Assembly (NCBI GenBank): GCA_964467615.1
Contig: CAYXRK010000005.1
Location: 1-60,774, forward strand
Direction of reading: 5' to 3'
DNA length: 60,774 nucleotides
Source: CAYXRK01 sp964467615
GTDB lineage: Bacteria > Hydrogenedentota > Hydrogenedentia > Hydrogenedentales > GCA-2746185
The translations under genes were made by a program, and so were the position numbers. Below are positions 34,737-43,439 of this stretch, one piece after another. Below the pieces are notes generated by a model. The model had not been told where the DNA came from. It did not search any database and worked only from the letters and a program-made list of their open reading frames with translations. How positions within the stretch are numbered: the first letter of the stretch is position 1; each line of letters begins with the position of its first letter.

Positions 34737-35110
34737 GACTCCGTCTCCTGCTTGACGTAACAACTCGCCAAACGCGGTATGATCTCGCCAGTTTCAATAC
34801 TCCACGCGGTCCTAACCCAGGCCGACCGTCCGCCATTCGACTGTCTTTCGTTGCCTTCGCTCGCGCGAAATTCATCGGCTATGTACATCGGAGTAGGTAA
34901 TACTCTCACTTCCTACCAAATCGTATCACCCGTCGTGAACTTAGTGTCATCACCACGGGCCGCCTGAAACACCGTCTTTCCTTCAGGTTGAACACGTTTC
35001 GGCCTATCTCTCACTCAGCGTGATGGCTTGGCACGTAACTTGATTGTCCCAGCAAGCCAACCGCGCGTCGCGGCCAGCACGATTGTACGTATCTCGAGAG
35101 CCTGCCAAAG
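34737..35110. other. Leader/regulatory region of the nitrate operon
   Basis: 374 bases without a gene. An imperfect hairpin CCTGAA...TTCAGG lies near 34969-34990. A sigma54-like site lies at 35028-35044. No -10/-35 pair is convincing. The region is long enough to carry enhancer-type activator sites upstream, but none was identified by eye. Confidence 0.5.
35028..35044 (+). promoter_or_regulatory. Sigma54-like promoter of the nitrate operon
   Basis: TTGGCACGTAACTTGAT has the -24 element TTGGCACG intact and the correct GG-N10 spacing, but the -12 dinucleotide is GA instead of GC. It lies 67 bases before the first gene, in front of a nitrogen-assimilation operon, where sigma54/NtrC control is common. 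Confidence 0.45.
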
Positions 35111-35542
35111 TTGAAATCTTACGAAGTCTTCCTGTTCGCGCGCCCCGAGGAGAAGCGCGCGATCGAGCGCGCGCTGATCAGCGTCGTCGGGCCGATCTAT
35201 ACCGCCATGCCCGCGCTGGGGCGCGGTGCGAACGGCGGCATCGAATACGACGTGAAAAAACGATCCGCCGTCGCCCGGCTGTTTTCGCGTCCGGCGCTTT
35301 CGCTGTTCCTCCCCAAGGCGGCGTACTACGTGGCCGTCGGCGAAGATGACGTCGACCCATTGTTAGCGGCGGTGTCCGGGGCCCTGGCATCGGAGGCCGG
35401 CCCCGATGATTGCGGCAGAGGACTGGCGATTGTTTGTCCGATTGAGGCGCAGTACCCGATCGATCTCGAATTCCCAGATCGGGACGAAGCAAGCGTGGAT
35501 AACGACACTGCGATCGGTCCCGCGAGCATGCGGACCGCATGA
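35111..35542 (+). CDS. Divergent PII-like nitrogen regulatory protein
   Basis: A 143-residue protein resembling a GlnB-family subunit: MKSYEVFLFARPEEKRAIERAL aligns with the first strand and helix, VGPIYTAMPALGRGANGG with the T-loop base, LPKAAYYVAVGEDDVDPLLAAVSGAL with the second ferredoxin-like half, and GRGLAIVCPIE with the core end. The T-loop is altered and lacks the uridylylation Tyr context, and a C-terminal extension of ~30 residues is added. TTG start; its end overlaps the transporter gene by ATGA. It may gate the transporter NarK or the reductase. Confidence 0.7.
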   Translation: MKSYEVFLFARPEEKRAIERALISVVGPIYTAMPALGRGANGGIEYDVKKRSAVARLFSRPALSLFLPKAAYYVAVGEDDVDPLLAAVSGALASEAGPDDCGRGLAIVCPIEAQYPIDLEFPDRDEASVDNDTAIGPASMRTA

Positions 35543-36828
35543 TCCCGTACCCGGCTTCGCATAAGTGGCGCGTGCTCCACCTTTCGTGGATTGCGTTCTG
35601 TAGTACGTTCTTCGCGTGGTTTGCGTTTCCTCCGTTGGCCGTCCTCGCGCAGGCGGAAATGGGATTCAGCGACTCCCAGTTGGGGTGGCTAATTACACTC
35701 GGCGCGGTGTTGACGGTCCCGGGCCGCGTACTGATTGGAAAACTGGTCGATCGCTTTGGGCCCCGGGCCATCTATGCGGCGCTGCTGGTACTTACGGCCG
35801 TCCCAGTGGCCCTTCTCGGGACGGCGCAAACATTCGGACAATTGGCGGCGTTGCGCCTTTGCATCGGGCTGTTGGGCTGTGGTTTCGTCGTCGGTATTCG
35901 GATCATTGCGGACTGGTTTCCGCGCCGGCAATTAGGTTTGGCCGAAGGGATCTACGGCGGTTGGGGCAACGCGGGCTCGGCGCTGGCGGCCCTGCTGCTT
36001 CCGGGCGCCGCCATCCTGTTTGGTTGGCGGGTCGCGCTGTCTCTGGCTGCTGTGCCGCTGCTCGTGTCGTCGATTGTCTATTGGTACGGCGTGAGCGATG
36101 TGCCGGAAGGCAAGGTGTTCCGCCGCCGTCCAATCGAGTCGGACTATTCGCCGTGGAAGGACCGCGTGGTCATCGCGCTTGCGCTTGCGTACGTGGCTTC
36201 CTTCGGGTCGGAAATCTGCGTGGTCTCCTTCTTGCCGAAACTCTTCTTCGATCGGTTCGACGTGTCGCCGCTGTACGCGGGGATGTATGCCTCGTTATTC
36301 GGGATTTTGAACGTCGTATCGCGTCCCGGCGGCGGTTGGCTGGCGGACCGCCTCGGTCGAAAGGCCGTCCTCCTGGTCCTACTCGGATGTATAGGCCTGG
36401 GCTATATCGGTCTAAGCGCTGTCTCGTCGCTTGCGCCTACCGTTGCCGCGGTCGTCTTAACGAGCGTGTTTGTCCAGGCGGCCTGTGGCGCGGTCTTCGC
36501 GACCGCGCCGTTGGTGTCACCGCGAGACACGGGACGAATCGCCGGAATCATCGGCGCGGCCGGAAACGTCGGAGGCATCGTGTTCCCGTTGTGCTTCGGA
36601 TACGGCCTGGAATGGTCCGGGGGTAGTTACGCGCCTGGTTTCCTGATTTTGTCCGCCGCCGCGGTCGCCGCATTGATCGCCGTCTGGAGAGTACCACTAC
36701 TCAGCGCGGAAACCGGAGAAGACCAGGTCGGTTATGGATTCAGCGTCGGGCTCACGCAGCGCGTGCCGCTACGCGGAAAGCGGAGAAACTATGCGGCAAC
36801 GCGGGCGGAAGGGAAGGCCGTCGGATGA
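35539..36828 (+). CDS. NarK/NasA-type nitrate/nitrite MFS transporter
   Basis: A 429-residue major facilitator with 12 hydrophobic helices. Motifs: LIGKLVDRFGPR (MFS motif A-type), the nitrate signature GIYGGWGNAGSALAA in helix 5, and RPGGGWLADRLGRK between helices 8 and 9. It imports nitrate or exchanges nitrate/nitrite at the inner membrane. The second nitrate signature in helix 11 appears as GIIGAAGNVGGIVFP. It is coupled by 4-base overlaps to the PII-like genes on both sides. Confidence 0.93.
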   Translation: MIPYPASHKWRVLHLSWIAFCSTFFAWFAFPPLAVLAQAEMGFSDSQLGWLITLGAVLTVPGRVLIGKLVDRFGPRAIYAALLVLTAVPVALLGTAQTFGQLAALRLCIGLLGCGFVVGIRIIADWFPRRQLGLAEGIYGGWGNAGSALAALLLPGAAILFGWRVALSLAAVPLLVSSIVYWYGVSDVPEGKVFRRRPIESDYSPWKDRVVIALALAYVASFGSEICVVSFLPKLFFDRFDVSPLYAGMYASLFGILNVVSRPGGGWLADRLGRKAVLLVLLGCIGLGYIGLSAVSSLAPTVAAVVLTSVFVQAACGAVFATAPLVSPRDTGRIAGIIGAAGNVGGIVFPLCFGYGLEWSGGSYAPGFLILSAAAVAALIAVWRVPLLSAETGEDQVGYGFSVGLTQRVPLRGKRRNYAATRAEGKAVG

Positions 36829-37163
36829 AAATCGTGCGGGCAATCATTCGCCCGGAACGCGAACGCGAAGTCGTCCACGCACTCGAACGCGCGGGCATCG
36901 TGGCGCTGACGAAAATCCCGGTCACGGGCAGAGGCCGCCAGGGCGGCGCGACGAACGGCGCGCTCGTATACACCGAGTTGGCTAAAACGATGCTCCTCCT
37001 GGTGCTTGATGACGACCGGGTCGATCGCGCCGTGACCGTCATCGCGCACGCGGCGTACACGGGAAATCCCGGTGACGGACAACTGTTCGTTTCGCCCGTG
37101 GAAAAGGCGGTACGCCTGCGCACCGGTGAGATGTACCCGAGCGCCGACGGGGAGCACGTCTAA
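36825..37163 (+). CDS. P-II family nitrogen regulatory protein
   Basis: A 112-residue GlnB-family protein: MKIVRAIIRPEREREVVHALERAG, the GRGRQGG T-loop start, a beta core and the C-terminal GQLFVSPVEKAVRLRTGE that binds ATP and 2-oxoglutarate. The T-loop Tyr used for uridylylation in GlnB is not in its usual place (GGATNGALVYTEL), as in NifI-type or transporter-linked PII. It overlaps the nitrate transporter by ATGA and nirB starts right after its stop, so it likely senses nitrogen status for this operon. Confidence 0.9.
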   Translation: MKIVRAIIRPEREREVVHALERAGIVALTKIPVTGRGRQGGATNGALVYTELAKTMLLLVLDDDRVDRAVTVIAHAAYTGNPGDGQLFVSPVEKAVRLRTGEMYPSADGEHV

Positions 37164-39650
37164 ATGGCGGACCGCAAACGCCTCGTGCTCGTCGGCAACG
37201 GAATGGCCGGCATGGCCTTCGTCGAAAAGCTGGTCAAACAGTCGCCCGATCGCTACGCCATCACCATATACGGTGACGAACCCCACCCAAACTACAACCG
37301 AATTCTGCTGTCTTCAGCCCTGTCAGGAGAATTGGATTTGCATTCCCTGACCATTCATCCCCTGGAGTGGTATGACCTCCACGGAATCGAATTGCGAAAG
37401 GGCGTCCGTATAGAAGAGGTCCGCTGCGAGGAAAGGGCCCTCGTCGATCAGCACGGGCAGCGCACCCCCTACGACGTTTTGGTCCTCGCGACGGGATCGC
37501 GGGCATTCGTCCCGCCCATCCCCGGTTTGGACAAAGAAGGCGTGCATGTATTTCGAACGCTCGAAGATTGCGCGGCCATTCAGGGCGCCGCCAAGACGAG
37601 CACCGGCAATTCCGCCGTCATCGGTGGTGGTTTGTTGGGGCTCGAGGCCGCGCACGGCCTTAAAGAACTCGGCCTGAAGACAACGGTCGTGCAGTTTGCG
37701 CCGTGGCTAATGGAACGTCAGCTCGACGCCCCCGCGGCCACTGCTCTCCTTCGCGCACTCCACAAGCAGGGGATCTCAGTGCGGCTCGGCGCGGAAACCG
37801 CGGAACTCTTCGGCGGACGCCGCGTCGAAGGCCTGCGGCTAAAGTGCGGCGCCGAAATCGAAGCGGACGTCGTAGTCGTGGCGGCGGGCATAACGCCCAA
37901 CGCGAACCTCGCGCGTAACGCCGGGATCCGATGCGGCCGGGGCGTCATCGTAAGTGACTTCATGCAGACGAGTGACCCGTATGTATACGCGGTCGGCGAG
38001 TGCTGCGAGCACCGCGGCGTCTGCTACGGTCTCGTGGCCCCGCTCTATGAACAGGCCGGCGTCCTCGCGGAGAACCTTGCGGGCGTGGCCGCGCTCCCCT
38101 ATCGCGGCTCGCAGGTCGCCACCAAATTGAAAGTCTCCGGCGTTGACGTATTTTCCGCCGGGAAGATCGACGAGGACGCATCGCTGGACGTGATTCGGTT
38201 CGAGGACACGTCGCGCGGCGCCTATCGCAAGGTGCTCGTGAAAGACGGCCGGCTCGCGGGGGCAATTTTGGTCGGTGACGTGTCGGCGGCGGCGCTTCTG
38301 CAAGACTTGATCGTGTCGGGGAGACCCATTAACGGGGAGTGTGAACGAGTGTTCGGCCTGGCGAACGCATCATCCGCTGAGAATTCGGCCGCGCAAAACG
38401 TCGAGGCGCTGGCGGATAGCGCGGTCGTCTGCGGATGCAACGGAGTAACGAAGGGCGTGATCGTCCAGGCCATCTGCGAACGCGGGTTGAAGACCAGGAA
38501 AGAGGTCGCGTCATGCACGAACGCGTCACGTTCCTGCGGGGGCTGCGCCCCTCTTGTCGATCAAATCCTGTCGAGCATCAATGGGGCCACCACCGTGCGA
38601 TCCCCGGAAAAGACACCGCTCTGCGATTGCACCCCGCTGTCCAGGGACGAAATTGTCGCCGCGATCCGCGCGCATAAACTGCTTTCGGTCCGCAAAGCGA
38701 TGGCCTGCCTCGAATGGCGCACCGAGGGCTGCGCTCGTTGCCGCCCCGCGATCAACTACTTCATCGCGATGTGCTGGCCGGGCGAAAATGAGGACGACGC
38801 CCAGTCGCGTTTTGTCAACGAGCGAGTACACGCCAACATCCAGCGGGACGGAACGTATTCCGTAGTCCCGCGAATGTACGGCGGTGTCACGACGCCCGAC
38901 GAACTTGAACGCATTGCGGCTGTTGCGCGGAAATACAAAGTCCCGCTTCTAAAAGTCACTGGTGGTCAGCGCCTCGACTTACTGGGCGTCTCGAAGAAGG
39001 ACTTGCCGGCCATCTGGGAAGAACTGGACATGCCTTCCGGGTTCGCTTACGCGAAGGCGATCCGCACCGTGAAAACGTGCGTGGGCAACAATTTTTGCCG
39101 GTTCGGCACGCGCGATTCCGTCGGCCTTGGCATTCGTATCGAGAAAACATTTGAAGGCCTTTCGACCCCCGCAAAAGTGAAGATGGCCGTAAACGCGTGC
39201 CCACGAAACTGCGCCGAGTCCCTCATCAAAGATGTCGGCCTCATCGCGGTCGACAAGGCCTGGGAAATCTACGTGGGCGGAAACGGCGGCGTGAAGGTAC
39301 GGGTCGCGGAACTGCTCTGTTCCGTGGAAAACGATGATGACGTAGTCGACACCATCGCGGCATTCCTTCAGTTGTACCGGGAAGAAGCGGACTACAATCA
39401 ACGCACCAGCGCCTGGTCCGCCGTGGCCGGCATCCAGTACCTCCGGGACCGGGTCGTCGAGGACAAGTCTTCTCGCGCGGAGTTGATCGCACGGATGAAA
39501 CGCGCGCTCGAGCACTGCAACGATCCGTGGCGAGCGCGGGCGCGAAAGTTCAAGGAAAATGACCCGGACGTGCACCGCGAGTACGCCTACCTCGAGGGCA
39601 CGACGACGCTCGAAAGCGTATCGCTCACGAGTGGCGCGGGCGCACAGTGA
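37164..39650 (+). CDS. nirB: Nitrite reductase [NAD(P)H] large subunit
   Basis: Reduces nitrite to ammonium in the cytoplasm. 828 residues in order: FAD/NAD(P)H domain (LVGNGMAGMAFVEKL to ~residue 395), two BFD-like [2Fe-2S] domains (C423-x-C425 with C458-x2-C461; C487-x-C489 with C523-x2-C526), then the sulfite/nitrite reductase ferredoxin half and siroheme-[4Fe-4S] domain with C639-x5-C645 and C679-x3-C683. All cofactor cysteines are present. Most NirB proteins have one BFD domain; two make this the NasB-like or actinobacterial/Bacillus-type layout. It is coupled to the NirD fusion gene by overlap. Confidence 0.95.
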   Translation: MADRKRLVLVGNGMAGMAFVEKLVKQSPDRYAITIYGDEPHPNYNRILLSSALSGELDLHSLTIHPLEWYDLHGIELRKGVRIEEVRCEERALVDQHGQRTPYDVLVLATGSRAFVPPIPGLDKEGVHVFRTLEDCAAIQGAAKTSTGNSAVIGGGLLGLEAAHGLKELGLKTTVVQFAPWLMERQLDAPAATALLRALHKQGISVRLGAETAELFGGRRVEGLRLKCGAEIEADVVVVAAGITPNANLARNAGIRCGRGVIVSDFMQTSDPYVYAVGECCEHRGVCYGLVAPLYEQAGVLAENLAGVAALPYRGSQVATKLKVSGVDVFSAGKIDEDASLDVIRFEDTSRGAYRKVLVKDGRLAGAILVGDVSAAALLQDLIVSGRPINGECERVFGLANASSAENSAAQNVEALADSAVVCGCNGVTKGVIVQAICERGLKTRKEVASCTNASRSCGGCAPLVDQILSSINGATTVRSPEKTPLCDCTPLSRDEIVAAIRAHKLLSVRKAMACLEWRTEGCARCRPAINYFIAMCWPGENEDDAQSRFVNERVHANIQRDGTYSVVPRMYGGVTTPDELERIAAVARKYKVPLLKVTGGQRLDLLGVSKKDLPAIWEELDMPSGFAYAKAIRTVKTCVGNNFCRFGTRDSVGLGIRIEKTFEGLSTPAKVKMAVNACPRNCAESLIKDVGLIAVDKAWEIYVGGNGGVKVRVAELLCSVENDDDVVDTIAAFLQLYREEADYNQRTSAWSAVAGIQYLRDRVVEDKSSRAELIARMKRALEHCNDPWRARARKFKENDPDVHREYAYLEGTTTLESVSLTSGAGAQ

Positions 39651-40675
39651 TGCACCAGGCACAAGCGCTTCCCATGTCCGGCCCAATGGTGGACCTAAAT
39701 CTCGAGGAGTGGATCCGTGTCTGCGCTATCAACGACTTGCCCCACCGCGGCGGTCGGGCCGTTCGGATCGGCGCGACAGACGTCGCCCTGTTCTGCCTCA
39801 GTCATGGCGCGATTGTTGCCGTCGAGGACCGATGCCCGCACAAAGGGGGCAAGCTGTCCGAGGGCATTGTCTGCGATCACACCGTCGTTTGCCCGCTTCA
39901 CGGGTGGCGCATCGACCTGCTCCGTGGCGAAGCGACAGATCCCGACGCGGGTTGCGTGCGCCGATTTCCTGTAGACGTACGGAACGGCGGGGTCTTCGTC
40001 AGTGTTGCCGGCCGTAACGCCCCGCTTCCCGCGCCTTTGGCCGAGCGCGTGAGGCGCCATTCCGACACCGGCAGGCCCAAACTCGGCCGGCGCCGCGCGG
40101 GCGTTCAGGATTTCGCGCTGCATGATTTCGATCGGCCCATACCCGTCCTCGCGGTCGAACCGCCCAGCCCCCATGACGAGTTGACCCATCGCGTGCAGTT
40201 GACGGACTTGCGCGGCCAATCTTCAACGTATTCCATCGACGATCTGCGAGAGCGCTTCCCGACCGTGGAGTCCCCCGCGCACATTGTGTGTCTGATGTTC
40301 GGGTTCACGCGGCCGGTGACGTGGACGGGCGTCCGGCTCCGCGACCTCCTCGCGGGGACAGAAGGCCCCTTCAACTTTGCATCGTTTCACTCATGGGACA
40401 CGACGGGGACCCCGGAGGGCGAGCGATTTTTCGAGACGCTGCCTCGCCGCTACGCGCTTGATCCTCGGGCCCTTCTGGCCTTTGGCATGAACGGCGGTCC
40501 CCTGCCGCGGGAACACGGCGGCCCGCTCCGTTTGGCCGTTCCCTTTCTTCAAGGCTACAAAAGCGTGAAATGGCTCACCGACATTCGCCTCACCGAGCAC
40601 GACGAAATCGGCTACAAGAAAAAGCACGGCTTCATCGAGTTTCCCGAGTTCGATCATCCCGCCGCGGAATCTTGA
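39647..40675 (+). CDS. NirD Rieske domain fused to a sulfite-oxidase-type molybdopterin domain
   Basis: A 342-residue fusion. Residues ~18-125 are a NirD-like Rieske domain with C63-x-H65 and C82-x2-H85, normally the small subunit of nitrite reductase. Residues ~180-335 are an oxidoreductase molybdopterin-binding domain of the sulfite oxidase fold: C215 (HIVCLMFG, then TWTGVRLRDLL) is in the position of the Mo-ligand cysteine, and GGPLRLAVPF...GYKSVKWLTDI is the family C-terminus. The start overlaps nirB (GTG 39647 or ATG 39650). No NasA-type nitrate reductase is in the operon, so nitrate reduction by this domain is an attractive but unproven idea. Confidence 0.85.
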   Translation: MMHQAQALPMSGPMVDLNLEEWIRVCAINDLPHRGGRAVRIGATDVALFCLSHGAIVAVEDRCPHKGGKLSEGIVCDHTVVCPLHGWRIDLLRGEATDPDAGCVRRFPVDVRNGGVFVSVAGRNAPLPAPLAERVRRHSDTGRPKLGRRRAGVQDFALHDFDRPIPVLAVEPPSPHDELTHRVQLTDLRGQSSTYSIDDLRERFPTVESPAHIVCLMFGFTRPVTWTGVRLRDLLAGTEGPFNFASFHSWDTTGTPEGERFFETLPRRYALDPRALLAFGMNGGPLPREHGGPLRLAVPFLQGYKSVKWLTDIRLTEHDEIGYKKKHGFIEFPEFDHPAAES

Positions 40676-40703
40676 GTCCAGGCGCCGCTCGCTGGCGCGG
40701 CGT

Positions 40704-40724
40704 GCATGGACTGGAAGCCCATGC
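40704..40724 (+). repeat. Short dispersed palindrome (copy 2)
   Basis: Reverse-complement match, with two mismatches, to 15067-15087. It follows the nirD-fusion stop and, between convergent genes, may end transcription. A GGCGCCGCTCGCTGGCGCGGC hairpin-like sequence split around 40681-40701 precedes it. Confidence 0.5.
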
Positions 40725-40736
40725 TACGAGCCGATG

Positions 40737-41525
40737 CTACAAGGTGAGCGAGCCGAATTGGCGGAGTTCTTCGCGCGATTTTGTCGCGTGATCGGCGAAG
40801 AAGGAATCGTCGGAGAGGTAGGTGAGGAGGTTGTAGCCGCGATCGATCCAGAGTTTCGCGCCGTTGATTGACGTGACGGGAACGCCGTTGGAGAGACGAT
40901 GCTTGCGCGCAAGGTCGGAGATTTTGCGGGTGGCGGCGTCGAGTTCGGCGTGGTTGGGTTGGTCGGGCGCACCGATGGTGACTTGGTAGTCTGCCGGGCC
41001 GAAGAAGAGCGCGTCGATGTGTTGGCCGACAGCGGCAACGATGGCGTCGGCGTTGCTGACACCGGTCGGCGTTTCGATTTGCAGGATGAGTATCCGTTCG
41101 TTTTGGTCCTTGATGCGCGCTGCCATGGACGTGACGCCGGGGGCGAACAGCGTCGAGCGCATGCCGAATCCGCGTTTGCCGATGGGGGGATACTTCGCGC
41201 AATCGACCGCCATGCGGGCCTGTTCGACCGTTTCGATGCGCGGGACGATGATGCCGTCCGGCGCGATATCGAGCGCCTGGGCGATGCGGTCGTATTGGAG
41301 TTGGGCGACGCGCAGGATGGAGATGACGCCGAGGTCGCGCGCGGCGCGGACGCATTCGAGCACGCGGTCGAGCGAGTGCGCGGCGTGTTCGTTGTCGATC
41401 CAAATCCAGTCGTAGCCCGCGCGCGCGATGGTGCGGACGGCCTGGGGCGTCATGTATTCGAGCATGACGGTGCCCCAGCAGAGTTCGCGGTTGCGGCAGA
41501 TGGTCCTGAATTGATCGCGTGTCAT
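40737..41525 (-). CDS. HpcH/HpaI-type aldolase (2,4-dihydroxyhept-2-enedioate aldolase family)
   Basis: A 262-residue metal-dependent class II aldolase: GTVMLEYMTPQAVRTIARAGYDWIWIDNEHAAHS, with the metal-binding Glu in LQIETPTGVSNADAI and Asp in FFGPADYQVTIG. These enzymes cleave or form 2-keto-4-hydroxy acids with pyruvate. The substrate is unknown; no aromatic catabolism genes are near. The gene is monocistronic and convergent with the nitrate operon. The conserved Arg/His of the active site (EHA) are present. Confidence 0.92.
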   Translation of the reverse strand: MTRDQFRTICRNRELCWGTVMLEYMTPQAVRTIARAGYDWIWIDNEHAAHSLDRVLECVRAARDLGVISILRVAQLQYDRIAQALDIAPDGIIVPRIETVEQARMAVDCAKYPPIGKRGFGMRSTLFAPGVTSMAARIKDQNERILILQIETPTGVSNADAIVAAVGQHIDALFFGPADYQVTIGAPDQPNHAELDAATRKISDLARKHRLSNGVPVTSINGAKLWIDRGYNLLTYLSDDSFFADHATKSREELRQFGSLTL

Positions 41526-41606
41526 AAGGGTTTCCTGGTTGGTCCGGTATTGGCGTTTCGGGGGCGCGTGGTATCGTACCGAAGTGAAACCGTTAGGGGA
41601 AATCTT

Positions 41607-43439
41607 TTGGCGTTGATCGTGTTGGTGGTCGCGAGCGCGGCGGCGGGCGCGGTGCTTGCGCGTGGTGCCGCATGGTGGAGTGGACGCGGCGGCGCGTTGG
41701 ATACGTCAACCGTTCCGATTGTTTACCGGATGTACCTCGGCGTCAGTTCCGTAGCAGTCTTCGTGTTGGTTGTTGGTTCGTTCTCGTTGGCGTTGGTGCA
41801 GTTTGTGATGTTGGTGTTCGCGCTCGGAGCGATCGCGTATGCGGTCTATTCGCGTTCGCGGCGTCACGTTGATGCGGAACATTTCCACCTTGATCCCGGC
41901 GGGACTTTCGAGCGTTTCTGCCTTGCGATGATCGTTGCGGCAAATGTGTTGACGCTCGTTTCCGCGCTTGCGCCGAATACGAACTGGGACGCGGGCGTGG
42001 CCCATTTGGCGTTGCCCTCGGATTATGCGCGCGAAGGGCGCATCCATTTCGTCGAGGGCAACGTCTACACGGCTTATCCGCACCTTATCCACTCGTTGTA
42101 CGCATACGCGTTCGCGCAAAGCGGTGAGCAGGGGGCGACGTTGGTGAGTTGGGGCCTCGGGGTGTTGGCGTGCATGGCCGTGTTCGAGCTGGGGACAGTG
42201 ATAGGAAGCCGATCGGCCGGCTACGCATCGGCGGCCCTATTCGCCACGGCGCCGATCTTTTTCAACCAGTCCGGAACCGGCGGCGTGGACGTACCGTTCG
42301 CCGGGTCCACGATCGCGGCACTCGCGGCGACCATGCGCTGGCGAGCAGATGGCCGCGCGATTTGGCCCGTGATGGCGGCGGTGCTGGCCGGCGCGTCGTG
42401 CGGCGTTCGACACACGGGATATCTGGTGTGCGCGCTGCTCGCGGTTGGAGCGTGGGCTTTTGCCTGCGGAGGGCGGACGCGACCGGTGGCCGTATTCGCG
42501 GCAGTTGCGGCGTGCGCCGCGGGACCTTGGCTCGCGCGATCATGGATTGTCGCCGGCAACCCCGTGTATCCATTTCTGAGCAGCGTTTTTCCTGGCGTGA
42601 CGGTAACAGATGTACAAACGACGGGATTGCTTGCCCACGAAACGGCGAAATCGGCGAGCATCGTTGACTTTCTGTATTTCCCGTGGGACATCGTCATGCG
42701 GCCGGGCCGGTTCGACGGCTGGCGGAATTCTCCCGGCCCGATCGTGTTGGCGCTCGGAGTTCCCGGATTGCTCGTTGGCGGCGCGGCGGCGCGATGGCTT
42801 GGCGCGTATAGCGTCGCGGGGGGTGTCGCGTTCTATTTTTTTCAACGGTTCGCGCGCTATCTACTTCCGTTCTTCGCGCCGATGATGGTAATCGCGGTGT
42901 TGATGCGAGATCGCGCCCCCGGAATGCGCAAGGCAATATCGTGCTTACTAGGTTTCTCGATGGTGTTTGGGACAGTGCTCGGCGCAGCCATGGTCCATTT
43001 CAAGATCCCCGTGGTCCTTGGTGTGTACGGTCGAGACGAGTATCTCAGCAGGCGCGTCGAGCGGTATCCGGCGTTCGCATGGGTGAATGCAAACTTGCCC
43101 AAGGACGCGGGCGTGTTCACGCTCGATCCGCGAGGCTACTTCATTCACCAGCGGACGTTTCAGGACGTCGAGGTGTTGTCGTCGTTGGCGGAGTTGGATG
43201 ACGACGAGACGATGAATTGGTTTCGCGCGCGCGATATCCGCTACGTGTTTTATCCCGAGGCCTACGTCGCCGAATCGCCTATCTTCACGAAGCCGGGATT
43301 TCTGCCGACGATCGAACGGTGGCGCGCGGACACGGAGCATTTCAAACGGATTCAGATACTAAACATGGTCCGGCCGCGCGTGGGCGGCGCGGAGCGGGTC
43401 GAGATTTATGAAGTGCTCCACGACGGGCCGTCCACATGA
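41607..43439 (+). CDS. Multi-pass membrane glycosyltransferase/glycan-type protein
   Basis: A ~610-residue protein with 10-12 hydrophobic helices, then a soluble C-terminal domain (YGRDEYLSRRVERYPAFAWVNANLPKD...). It resembles the GT39/ArnT-like lipid-dependent glycosyltransferase families, with an early acidic loop (NTNWDAGVAHLALP) where the catalytic Asp is expected. TTG start at 41607 with AGGGGA 5-7 bases upstream; the longer open frame runs antisense to the aldolase gene. It overlaps the flippase gene by ATGA, suggesting surface-glycan assembly. Confidence 0.8.
   Translation: MALIVLVVASAAAGAVLARGAAWWSGRGGALDTSTVPIVYRMYLGVSSVAVFVLVVGSFSLALVQFVMLVFALGAIAYAVYSRSRRHVDAEHFHLDPGGTFERFCLAMIVAANVLTLVSALAPNTNWDAGVAHLALPSDYAREGRIHFVEGNVYTAYPHLIHSLYAYAFAQSGEQGATLVSWGLGVLACMAVFELGTVIGSRSAGYASAALFATAPIFFNQSGTGGVDVPFAGSTIAALAATMRWRADGRAIWPVMAAVLAGASCGVRHTGYLVCALLAVGAWAFACGGRTRPVAVFAAVAACAAGPWLARSWIVAGNPVYPFLSSVFPGVTVTDVQTTGLLAHETAKSASIVDFLYFPWDIVMRPGRFDGWRNSPGPIVLALGVPGLLVGGAAARWLGAYSVAGGVAFYFFQRFARYLLPFFAPMMVIAVLMRDRAPGMRKAISCLLGFSMVFGTVLGAAMVHFKIPVVLGVYGRDEYLSRRVERYPAFAWVNANLPKDAGVFTLDPRGYFIHQRTFQDVEVLSSLAELDDDETMNWFRARDIRYVFYPEAYVAESPIFTKPGFLPTIERWRADTEHFKRIQILNMVRPRVGGAERVEIYEVLHDGPST

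Noticed and set aside
40899..41606. N-terminal extension of the membrane glycosyltransferase ORF.
   Set aside because: It runs fully antisense to the aldolase gene and lacks membrane or domain features; TTG at 41607 has a ribosome site.
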